Under the pieces are notes generated by a model. It worked only from the letters and a program-made list of their open reading frames with translations, made no database searches and was not told where the DNA came from. From Actinomycetota bacterium (GTDB lineage Bacteria; Actinomycetota; Thermoleophilia; Gaiellales; Gaiellaceae): a stretch of 5,667 bases of DNA. The stretch spans positions 1-5,667 of the forward strand of contig JACCTQ010000203.1 in the NCBI GenBank assembly GCA_013812265.1, in the 5' to 3' direction. A program made the position numbers and the translations under genes. Shown here piece after piece: positions 1 through 5,648 of this stretch (its first letter is position 1; each line of letters begins with the position of its first letter).

Positions 1-129
1 CGCGAAAAATTCCGCCAGGCAAGGACGCAGGGAGGACGAATATGCGGACATATTCGTGCGACCGAGGACGCCGCCTGGCGGGATTTGGCGCCTGTCAAGC
101 GCCCTGGTCGACTTTCTGGACAGGCCCTA
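1..129 (+). repeat. Structured repeat element, copy A (left end cut by window edge)
   Basis: Seen: 7-20 pairs with 73-86 in a 14-bp stem with one G-T pair. Inside it, AAGGACGCAGGGAG (21-34) and GCGACCGAGGACGC (58-71) flank a 9-bp hairpin, 36-44 with 49-57, loop CGGA. A further small hairpin pairs 87-91 with 99-103. The right end, read on the minus strand from 129, is TAGGGCCTGTCCAG and resembles the ends of copy B (5483-5648). From the start of the core to the terminal TA both copies measure 109 nt. Copy A is inverted relative to copy B and is antisense to ispG. Its terminal TA (128-129) lies inside the ispG TAG stop. Inference: a short non-autonomous mobile or structured-RNA repeat whose left end lies about 40 nt outside the window. 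The hairpins may also help end ispG transcription, although no T run follows them. Confidence 0.75.
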
Positions 130-1281
130 AACCCGCTCCGTGGGAGAGGCGTCCAGCGGTATCAGCGAGGCCTCCGCCATTGCTAGCGCAGCCGGCTTCG
201 CCATCTTGAGCCGCTTAGGGCGGCGCATGCCGCCTGCGACCCACTCGTCGATCTCGTGGAAGAGCTCGTCGATCAGGATGTCCGAGGAGACCTTCTTCAA
301 CACCCTGCCGTGCGCGTATACGAATCCCACGTCGCGGCCTCCCGCGATGCCGAAGTCCGCGTCGCCCGCCTCGCCCGGCCCGTTGACGGCGCAGCCCATG
401 ACCGCCACCTCGAAGGCCTGCGGATAGCTCTTCAGGCGTTCCTCCACCTGGACAGCGAGGTTCTCGACGCCGACATTGTCACGCCCGCAGGAAGGGCAGG
501 CGATCATCACTGGACCACGCTCGCGCAGCCCGAGCGCCTTCAAGATCTCCCACGCGACCTCGATCTCGCGGACGGGATCAGCGGTGAGCGAGACACGGAG
601 CGTGTCGCCGATCCCGTCGGCGAGCAGGGTGCCTATCCCGACCGCGCTCTTGATCGAGCCCGAAAACGGCGTCCCGGCCTCGGTGACCCCGAGGTGGAGA
701 GGATACGAGACCTTGGCCGCGAGCATGCGGTAGGCGCGAATCATCGTCGGCACCGACGTCGACTTCACCGAGATCTTGAAGTCGTAGAAGCCGAGCGCTT
801 CCAGGAGCTCCACCTCCTCGAGCGCGGCGACAACGAGCGCCTCGGCCTGATCCTTGTGGGCAAGCTCGTGCAGGTGCGCCGGAAGCGAGCCCGAGTTCGC
901 GCCGATCCGCATCGAGATTCCCGCGCCTTTGGCGGCCGCCACCACCTGCGAGACCCTCTCCGGGCCGCCGATGTTGCCCGGGTTGATGCGCACCGCCGCG
1001 ACACCAGCGTCGATTGCTCGCAGCGCGAGACTCGCGTTGAAATGGATGTCGGCGATGACCGGGATCGGCGAGAAGCGAACGATGGAGCGCAGCGCTTCGG
1101 CGTCCTCGATCTTCGGAACCGCGCAGCGCACGACCTCGCAGCCGGCCGAAGCAAGCGCAGCGATCTGAGCGGTAGTGGCCTCGACGTCGCGCGTCGGCGT
1201 CAGTGTCATCGACTGAACCACAACGGGCGCCCCCCCGCCGATCTCGACGCCCCCAACGCGAATCCGTCGCTCGCTAGCCAT
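127..1281 (-). CDS. ispG: 4-hydroxy-3-methylbut-2-en-1-yl diphosphate synthase, IspG/GcpE
   Basis: A 4Fe-4S enzyme of the cytoplasmic MEP pathway. It reductively converts 2-C-methyl-D-erythritol 2,4-cyclodiphosphate to HMBPP, the step before IspH. The 384-residue protein shows the N-terminal barrel, with VVQSMT near residues 21-26, IADIHFN near 77-82 and VRINPGNIG near 97-105. The C-terminal iron-sulfur domain has CPSCGR (Cys262, Cys265), MGCAVNGPGEA (Cys297) and Glu304. These match the three cysteine ligands and the cluster-binding glutamate known in the family. It has the compact bacterial form without the large plant-type insertion. The start is ATG at 1281. There is no Shine-Dalgarno site, but TAGAAT sits 6 nt upstream, which suggests a leaderless transcript. 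It lies 88 nt after rseP. The last ~34 residues (from about 351) form a tail rich in Lys, Arg and Ala, less conserved in look than the rest. The TAG stop coincides with the end of the repeat at 1-129. Confidence 0.97.
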   Translation of the reverse strand: MASERRIRVGGVEIGGGAPVVVQSMTLTPTRDVEATTAQIAALASAGCEVVRCAVPKIEDAEALRSIVRFSPIPVIADIHFNASLALRAIDAGVAAVRINPGNIGGPERVSQVVAAAKGAGISMRIGANSGSLPAHLHELAHKDQAEALVVAALEEVELLEALGFYDFKISVKSTSVPTMIRAYRMLAAKVSYPLHLGVTEAGTPFSGSIKSAVGIGTLLADGIGDTLRVSLTADPVREIEVAWEILKALGLRERGPVMIACPSCGRDNVGVENLAVQVEERLKSYPQAFEVAVMGCAVNGPGEAGDADFGIAGGRDVGFVYAHGRVLKKVSSDILIDELFHEIDEWVAGGMRRPKRLKMAKPAALAMAEASLIPLDASPTERV

Positions 1282-1287
1282 GAAACG

Positions 1288-1293
1288 ATTCTA
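1288..1293 (-). promoter_or_regulatory. Putative -10 box for a leaderless ispG transcript
   Basis: The minus strand reads TAGAAT at 1293-1288, five of six matches to TATAAT, followed by six bases and then the ATG at 1281. That spacing would put the transcription start on, or within a base of, the A of ATG. No purine-rich ribosome-binding site lies in the preceding 20 nt, which fits leaderless translation, common in actinobacteria. I see no convincing -35 hexamer at 16-18 nt spacing, so this is an inference from one box. Confidence 0.45.
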
Positions 1294-1332
1294 GAGACGC
1301 GAAGACTTGCCCCGGCGCGACGACACTCGTAA

Positions 1333-1367
1333 CCATCCACGAGCGTGCGAGGCATGCTCGGGGATGG
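1333..1367 (-). terminator. Hairpin just after rseP, possible weak terminator
   Basis: Bases 1333-1338 pair with 1362-1367 (CCATCC/GGATGG). After one mismatch, 1340-1344 pair with 1356-1360 (CGAGC/GCTCG), leaving an 11-nt loop. On the minus strand the hairpin starts three bases after the rseP stop. No T run follows on the minus strand (the next bases are TTACG), so it is not a classic intrinsic terminator. It could be a pause or processing site, or protect the 3' end of the upstream message, before the separate start proposed for ispG. Confidence 0.35.
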
Positions 1368-1369
1368 CG

Positions 1370-2584
1370 TTACCCGCCGCCCAGCCTGCCGATGTCATTC
1401 GAAAGGCCGATGGCGAAGAGGATCACGACGAGCGCGATACCGACTGCGGAGACGCGCTCGTACACCTCCCGGCCAACGGCTCGCCCCCTCAGCGCTTCCA
1501 CGAGCGAGAACACGATGTGTCCACCGTCAAGTGGCAGCAGCGGCAGCAGGTTGAGGAGCGCCAGGGAGAGACTGATCAGACCGAGCACCCAGAGGAAGTT
1601 TTGAGTGCCTTCGTCGAGGGCGTCGGACGACCCTTGCACTATTCCGACGGGGCTGGACACGTCCTCTCGGCCCGAGCCGGTGACGAGCCGGCCGAGCGAC
1701 CGGCCGATCTCCCGCGTGACGAGGCCCGTCAACTCGACCGATCGCCACACGGCCGAGGGCCCGGCTAGACCCTCGCCGCGCAGAACGAAGCCGAGGCGGT
1801 AAGACCCCTCTGTCCTGGCCGGCCGCACCGGACCCAACTCCAGCCGTCGCCCGTTGCGCTCGATCTCTACGGTCAAAGGCCGACCCCCGGACGAGGAGAT
1901 GAGGTCCGGAATCTCGCGCGGGCTGACAGGTGTTCCGTTGATCTCGAGGATGGTGTCGCCGGGGCGTATGCCGATTCGCTCCGCCGGTGCACCCGGGAGC
2001 AAGGAGTCGATCGTCCGGGTGGGCTCGCCACCGCCCAGCATGAAGAGCACGGCGAACAGCACAACTGCGAGCAGAAGGTTCGTGACAGGCCCGGCTGCGA
2101 TCACCGCGATGCGCTTCCACGGCCGCTGACGCCAGTACGCCTCCGGGGAGAGGCCGTCGCGAAGCTCGCGGATGCCCCGGTCGGCCGCGCGTGTCGCATC
2201 CGGCGAGAGGCGCACTCCGTGGAGCTCCGACTCGAGCGCCGGTAGCGCCGTCTGCGCACGCTCGAGCTCGCCGGCGGCAAGCGGGCGCTTCACGTGCTCG
2301 ACCCTGCGCGACAGACCGGGCGCCTGCTGGAGCGCACGTCCGAAGTAGACGTCGACGTCAGACGCCGCGGGTCGGTGCATGCCCGGGAGCTTCACGTAGC
2401 CGCCAAGCGGGATCGATCCGATGCCGTACTCGATGCCGCCGCGCTCGACCTTCACCAGCGCGGGCGGAAAACCCACGTAGAACCGCCGGGGGCGCATCCC
2501 CACGAGCCGCGCAGTGAAGAAGTGGCCCGCCTCGTGAACGAGGATCAGAATGCCGAGCGCGAGGATGGCGATGAAAATGTTCAA
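1370..2584 (-). CDS. rseP: Site-2 intramembrane metalloprotease, RseP/Rip1 family (M50)
   Basis: A membrane zinc protease that cuts transmembrane substrates within the bilayer, typically anti-sigma factors in envelope-stress signalling. The protein is 404 residues if it starts at the TTG (2584-2582). That start puts the family-typical NIFIAILALGILILVHEAGH at the N-terminus and overlaps the dxr stop as TTGA, implying translational coupling. HEAGH (residues 17-21) is the zinc-binding and catalytic motif in the first membrane segment. GGYVKLPGM lies near 61-69, a second membrane segment near 158-183, and one PDZ domain near 185-250. LLPLDGGH near 349-356 carries the third metal ligand, Asp353, in membrane segment 3. 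A last membrane segment lies near 378-396. Oddity: about 60 extra, mostly charged and helix-like residues lie between 70 and 155, where the E. coli and mycobacterial enzymes have a short link. No anti-sigma gene is visible here, so the substrate is unknown. Confidence 0.95.
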   Translation of the reverse strand: MNIFIAILALGILILVHEAGHFFTARLVGMRPRRFYVGFPPALVKVERGGIEYGIGSIPLGGYVKLPGMHRPAASDVDVYFGRALQQAPGLSRRVEHVKRPLAAGELERAQTALPALESELHGVRLSPDATRAADRGIRELRDGLSPEAYWRQRPWKRIAVIAAGPVTNLLLAVVLFAVLFMLGGGEPTRTIDSLLPGAPAERIGIRPGDTILEINGTPVSPREIPDLISSSGGRPLTVEIERNGRRLELGPVRPARTEGSYRLGFVLRGEGLAGPSAVWRSVELTGLVTREIGRSLGRLVTGSGREDVSSPVGIVQGSSDALDEGTQNFLWVLGLISLSLALLNLLPLLPLDGGHIVFSLVEALRGRAVGREVYERVSAVGIALVVILFAIGLSNDIGRLGGG

Positions 2585-3672
2585 CCGATGGGTACTTCGT
2601 GTCCGACGGCGCGGTGGTTCGCAAGGCGGCGAGCCTCCGTGTCGGCAGCTACGAGGTCCTCGAGATCTCGCGCCGGCGCGCCGTCGGCCTCGGCCAGTAC
2701 GGCCCCGACGACGTCCGCAATCCCGAGGAAAGGCAAGGCCCCTTCGAGGAACCGCCGCACAGCGACCTCGTTGGCGGCATTGAAGGCGCACGGCAGCGTT
2801 CCGCCGCCCTCGCCGGCTTCACGCGCCAGGGAAAGCAACGGGAAGGTCTCCACATCAGGTGACTGGAACTCGAGCACCAGCCCGGACGCGAAGTCCAGTG
2901 CAGGTACGGGCGTCTCCGCCCGCTCCGGGTACGTCAACGCGAACGCGATCGGCACGCGCATGTCGGGGTAACCGAGGTGGGCGAGGGCCCCGCCGTCGCG
3001 AAGGCGGACGAGCGCGTGCACGATCGACGTGGGCTGCAGCACGACCTCGATGCGCCCGTAGGGGATGTCGAACAGGAAGTGAGCTTCGATCAGCTCGAGA
3101 CCCTTGTTCGCGAGTGTCGCCGAGTCGATCGTGATCTTCGGCCCCATGCGCCACGTCGGGTGAGCAAGCGCTTGCTCGGTCGTCACACCGTCGAGATCCG
3201 CCCGCGTGAAACCACGAAACGGACCGCCCGACCCGGTGAGAACGAGGGAATCGACAGAATCGAGATTTCTCCCCTCCAGACACTGGAATACAGCCGAGTG
3301 CTCGCTATCGACGGGAAGGAGGCGCCCTCCGCCCCGCTTCCACGCGGCCAGCGCAAGCTCCCCGGCGGCCACGAGACTCTCCTTGTTCGCAAGCGCGAGA
3401 TCGACTCCCCGCTCGAGGGCCCACAGTGTCGCCGGTAGACCTGCAAAACCAACGACTGCGTTCAGCACGAGGTCCGGGCAGCTCGCTTCGAGGAGTCCCG
3501 TCGGATCGCCTCCGACCTGCGTATGCCCGACGCCATGCCGAGCAGCGAGGGCGTCGAGCGGCTGGACGCCCGAGGACAGCGCGCACACCTCGAGCTGCGG
3601 ATGGGCCGCGATGATCTCGAGCGCCTGGCGTCCAATCGAGCCCGTCGCGCCGAGCACGGCTATTCGCTTCAC
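2581..3672 (-). CDS. dxr: 1-deoxy-D-xylulose 5-phosphate reductoisomerase
   Basis: Catalyses the first committed MEP step in the cytoplasm: rearrangement and NADPH-dependent reduction of DXP to 2-C-methyl-D-erythritol 4-phosphate. It is the target of fosmidomycin. The 363-residue protein has the NADPH-binding GATGSIG at 8-14, ALANKESLVAAG at 93-104, and LPVDSEHSA with the metal ligands Asp122 and Glu124. It also has LTGSGGPFRG at 145-154, the flexible active-site loop HPTWRMG at 171-177, and NKGLE with the third metal ligand Glu193. The PTSIVHALVR and PDMRVPIA segments follow. All catalytic residues known in the family are present. It is about 35 residues shorter than the E. coli enzyme (398); much of the shortfall lies in the N-terminal domain between the NADPH motif and ANKES. 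The start is GTG at 3672, placed by the MKRIAVLGATG homology; no Shine-Dalgarno is visible. It lies 70 nt after cdsA and overlaps rseP by 4 nt. Confidence 0.97.
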   Translation of the reverse strand: MKRIAVLGATGSIGRQALEIIAAHPQLEVCALSSGVQPLDALAARHGVGHTQVGGDPTGLLEASCPDLVLNAVVGFAGLPATLWALERGVDLALANKESLVAAGELALAAWKRGGGRLLPVDSEHSAVFQCLEGRNLDSVDSLVLTGSGGPFRGFTRADLDGVTTEQALAHPTWRMGPKITIDSATLANKGLELIEAHFLFDIPYGRIEVVLQPTSIVHALVRLRDGGALAHLGYPDMRVPIAFALTYPERAETPVPALDFASGLVLEFQSPDVETFPLLSLAREAGEGGGTLPCAFNAANEVAVRRFLEGALPFLGIADVVGAVLAEADGAPARDLEDLVAADTEARRLANHRAVGHEVPIG

Positions 3673-3679
3673 GCGACGA

Positions 3680-3685
3680 AGTCTA
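3680..3685 (-). promoter_or_regulatory. Possible -10 box in front of dxr
   Basis: The minus strand reads TAGACT at 3685-3680, seven bases before the GTG start of dxr. The form is TANNNT at the same distance as the stronger box before ispG, and again there is no Shine-Dalgarno site. This would allow an internal leaderless transcript within the 70-nt cdsA-dxr gap. No good -35 is seen, and a six-base match of this kind can occur by chance. Confidence 0.25.
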
Positions 3686-3742
3686 AGGGCCCGTCGCGCG
3701 TGTACCGCGGGCGACCAGTTCCCTCACGAGCTCTCCAGACTG

Positions 3743-4534
3743 CTAGCTGAGAGCCAGGATCGCGTAGAAACCCGCGATGCTCGCGAACAACTGTGCGTCG
3801 ATGCGATCCAGCACCCCTCCGTGGGCGGCCAGCAGCCGGCCCGAATCCTTGACGTTCATGTCACGCTTGATCGCCGACTCGAAGAGGTCGCCGATGGGCG
3901 CAGCAATCGCGACCACGGCGCCGAGGACGAGCGAACGCCACACGTCCAGGAAATCCTGCTCGTAGAGGGCGAAGAACGCGACGAGGATTCCCGTCACCGT
4001 GCCCGCGATGAATCCCTCCCACGTCTTTCCCGGCGAGGTGCGCGGAGCGAGCTTGTGGCGACCCAGCAGGCGCCCGCTGAAATACGCCACCGTGTCAGAC
4101 GCGAAGACCGCGAGCAGCACGGTGAAGGCAGCGAGCGTTCCATGCTCCGGGATGTCTCGCAGGAGGAGGACATGCCCCAGCCCGAAGCCGATCCACCCCG
4201 CGCCGAGCACGGTCGTCCCGACCGAGACTGTGGTCGTCTGCCGGGTCTCGGCAACTCCTTTCAGGAGAAATGCGAGCGCGAACGTCGCGAGGAAGCCGGC
4301 CAGCATCCACTCCACGCCGCCGAGGTGGGCCCCCACGAGGGACAGGAGGGCACCTGCGTACCCGGCGAGCACGAGCGGGCGTAAGGAGCGGGTCATCCAG
4401 TAAAGCTCGTGCAGCGCGATCACGGCGGCTACGCACGTCAGTGCGAGCAGCCACCAGCCGCCCAACCAAACGGCGCCCAGGACGACCGGGAGCCCAACCC
4501 CTCCGACGACGATTCGCGAGAGGAGCGGGCTCAT
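3743..4534 (-). CDS. cdsA: Phosphatidate cytidylyltransferase (CDP-diacylglycerol synthase)
   Basis: An integral membrane enzyme that makes CDP-diacylglycerol from phosphatidic acid and CTP, the precursor of the acidic phospholipids. With the ATG at 4534 the protein has 263 residues, in the usual family range. It is built of about seven or eight hydrophobic segments. SPGKTWEGFIAG lies near 167-178. The family signature spans 220-246: SAIKRDMNVKDSGRL, then HGG (238-240) and DRID (243-246). The Pro-Gly common before HGG in this signature is Ala-Ala here; the other signature positions are kept. The start is chosen because homology begins at MSPLLSRIVV; the frame stays open further upstream, so a longer form cannot be excluded. 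The bases before the ATG are pyrimidine-rich (ACCTCC), the opposite of a ribosome-binding site. A 148-nt gap with two hairpins separates it from uppS, unusual for this tight cluster. Confidence 0.95.
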   Translation of the reverse strand: MSPLLSRIVVGGVGLPVVLGAVWLGGWWLLALTCVAAVIALHELYWMTRSLRPLVLAGYAGALLSLVGAHLGGVEWMLAGFLATFALAFLLKGVAETRQTTTVSVGTTVLGAGWIGFGLGHVLLLRDIPEHGTLAAFTVLLAVFASDTVAYFSGRLLGRHKLAPRTSPGKTWEGFIAGTVTGILVAFFALYEQDFLDVWRSLVLGAVVAIAAPIGDLFESAIKRDMNVKDSGRLLAAHGGVLDRIDAQLFASIAGFYAILALS

Positions 4535-4568
4535 GTGGAGGTCGCCCGGGAGACGGCTCGCCGGCCCG

Positions 4569-4589
4569 AAAACCAGGGTCTGACCCTGG
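4569..4589 (-). terminator. Perfect palindrome followed by TTTT between uppS and cdsA
   Basis: The minus strand reads CCAGGGTCAGACCCTGG (4589-4573): 8-base arms around a single central base, likely folding as a 7-bp stem with a 3-nt loop. TTTT (4572-4569) follows directly. The layout fits a short intrinsic terminator or attenuator about 94 nt after the uppS stop and 35 nt before the cdsA start. The T run is short, so readthrough is likely. As a palindrome it could also be a protein-binding operator or a dispersed REP-like repeat. Confidence 0.5.
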
Positions 4590-4650
4590 ACATGGCTCGG
4601 CGAGACGGTAGGAGCTCTGCCAAAGTTGTGACGATCGTTCCACACCCGAC

Positions 4651-4675
4651 CCGCAGGCGCGGAAAGTCCCTGCGG
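4651..4675 (-). other. Hairpin just downstream of uppS
   Basis: CCGCAGG (4651-4657) pairs with CCTGCGG (4669-4675), a perfect 7-bp GC-rich stem with an 11-nt loop that begins 7 nt after the uppS stop codon. It has no T run on the minus strand. It may stabilise the 3' end of the uppS message or slow polymerase ahead of the palindrome at 4573-4589. Confidence 0.4.
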
Positions 4676-4682
4676 CAGACCG

Positions 4683-5417
4683 TCATCGTCCGCCGAACCG
4701 GCGGCGTCGGCTCGCATAGGCCTCGAGCGCGGCGCGCAGATCCGACTCGTCGAAGTCGGGCCACAGCTTGTCCACGAAGACCAGCTCCGCATACGCGAGC
4801 TGCCACAGGAGAAAGTTGGAGATCCGCAGCTCGCCGGAGGTTCGAATGAGGACGTCTGGGTCCGGCATCTCGGGGGCATACAGACTCGCCGCAAACCGGT
4901 TCTCGTCGATCTCCTCCGAAGGGACGCCGCTCGCAGCGAGGCGGCGCGCCGCCTCGATGATCTCGGCGCGGCCGCCGTAGTCGAAGGCGATCCAGAGGCT
5001 CAGGCGGTCGTTCCGGGCCGTTTCCTCCTCGAGGCTCGCCATCCGCTCGCGCAGCTCCGCCGGCGCGCGATCCCGGCGACCGATAAAACGTGTCCGCACC
5101 CCCTGTTCGGCCAGATCCGGCAACTCGCGCTCGATCGTCTCGTCGAAGATAGCCATCAGATCGTCGACCTCCTCCGGCGGCCGGGCCCAGTTCTCGGTGG
5201 AGAAGGCGTAGACCACGAGCGACCGTACGCCGAGCTCGATCCCCCCCTCAACCGTTCTCCGGAGCGCGCGAGTCCCCGCTCGGTGGCCTTCCGCGACCGT
5301 CAAGCCGTGCTCGACCGCCCAGCGGCCGTTGCCGTCCATGATGATCGCAACCGCCCGTGCCGCCTCCTGGCGGCGCTGCTCCAGGGGTGGATCGATCCGC
5401 ATGCGGGGGTCGTTCAC
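4683..5417 (-). CDS. uppS: Isoprenyl transferase, probable undecaprenyl diphosphate synthase
   Basis: A cis-prenyltransferase that adds IPP units to an allylic starter, usually farnesyl diphosphate, to make the C55 lipid carrier for peptidoglycan and other wall polymers. It acts at the cytoplasmic face of the membrane. The 244-residue protein has IIMDGNGRWA at 25-34 with the catalytic Asp28, and GHRAG at 44-48. YAFSTENWARP lies at 70-80. RTSGELRISNFLLWQ at 192-206 holds the two arginines (192, 198) that bind the IPP diphosphate. LAYAELVF and LWPDF close the active site. Length is typical for the family. The start is taken as GTG at 5417; the ATG at 5402 is also possible, since conserved sequence begins only near residue 20 and neither has a Shine-Dalgarno site. 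Chain length cannot be read from sequence alone: actinobacteria also use relatives that make shorter products. Its substrate comes from the pathway of dxr and ispG downstream. Confidence 0.95.
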   Translation of the reverse strand: MNDPRMRIDPPLEQRRQEAARAVAIIMDGNGRWAVEHGLTVAEGHRAGTRALRRTVEGGIELGVRSLVVYAFSTENWARPPEEVDDLMAIFDETIERELPDLAEQGVRTRFIGRRDRAPAELRERMASLEEETARNDRLSLWIAFDYGGRAEIIEAARRLAASGVPSEEIDENRFAASLYAPEMPDPDVLIRTSGELRISNFLLWQLAYAELVFVDKLWPDFDESDLRAALEAYASRRRRFGGR

Positions 5418-5482
5418 CCGCAGGGGTGAGCCGGCGAGGAGAGTTCCGTTCCGAGGAGGCGCAACCGCAATCCGGTCCGCCT

Positions 5483-5648
5483 TAGTGTTCCGTCCCGGAA
5501 GGCACTCGCGCCCTGGGCGGCTGCAAAGCGGCGCCGGACTGCGTCCTCAGTCGCTTACATGTGCCAGCACATGCGCGCTCCCTGCGTCCTTCCCCGGCTT
5601 GCTTTTCGCGTGCCAGGATCATCAAGCGACTTCCGGGACGGAGCACTA
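5483..5648 (-). repeat. Structured repeat element, copy B (complete, terminal inverted repeats)
   Basis: Seen: 5483-5501 (TAGTGTTCCGTCCCGGAAG) is the inverted repeat of 5630-5648, 18 of 19 matching. On the minus strand, the core from 5591 to 5541 holds AAGGACGCAGGGAG, then a hairpin (5574-5568 with 5563-5557, loop CTGG), then GCGACTGAGGACGC. Around it GCCGG/CCGGC and AAAGC/GCTTT pair as an imperfect stem. The first 14-nt block is identical to copy A (1-129) and the second differs at one base. The element fills most of the frr-uppS gap in the same orientation as the genes. Its outer TA (5647-5648) is part of the frr TAG stop. Inference: a MITE-like element with TA target duplication, or a structured RNA spread in this way. 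Within the polycistronic message it would fold into a long hairpin. Confidence 0.75.

Noticed and set aside
87..103. Classic intrinsic terminator of ispG (GGCGC/GCGCC hairpin)
   Set aside because: The stem is only 5 bp and no T run follows on the minus strand; it is kept as part of the repeat element only.
1..129. CRISPR or tandem repeat at the window start
   Set aside because: The repetition is one inverted-repeat fold with a distant partner at 5483-5648; there is no regular repeat-spacer spacing.
256..1332. Long plus-strand open frame (about 358 codons) opposite ispG
   Set aside because: It lies antisense to an unambiguous ispG, is rich in Arg, Asp and His as expected of a high-GC shadow frame, and shows no domain.
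2585..2791. N-terminal extension of rseP to 2791
   Set aside because: The extra 69 residues are an Arg-rich shadow of dxr; RseP homology begins at NIFIAILAL, matching the TTG at 2584.
3206..4384. Long plus-strand open frame (about 392 codons) spanning the antisense of dxr and cdsA
   Set aside because: It crosses two real genes and the gap between them, has low-complexity Arg/Ala/Ser composition and no recognisable motif; a GC-driven shadow.
4590..4650. Possible promoter for cdsA (TACCGT as -10) in the uppS-cdsA gap
   Set aside because: The -10 match is poor and no -35 with acceptable spacing is seen.
4535..4894. N-terminal extension of cdsA to 4894
   Set aside because: It would overlap uppS in another frame and has no membrane or family features; homology starts at the ATG at 4534.
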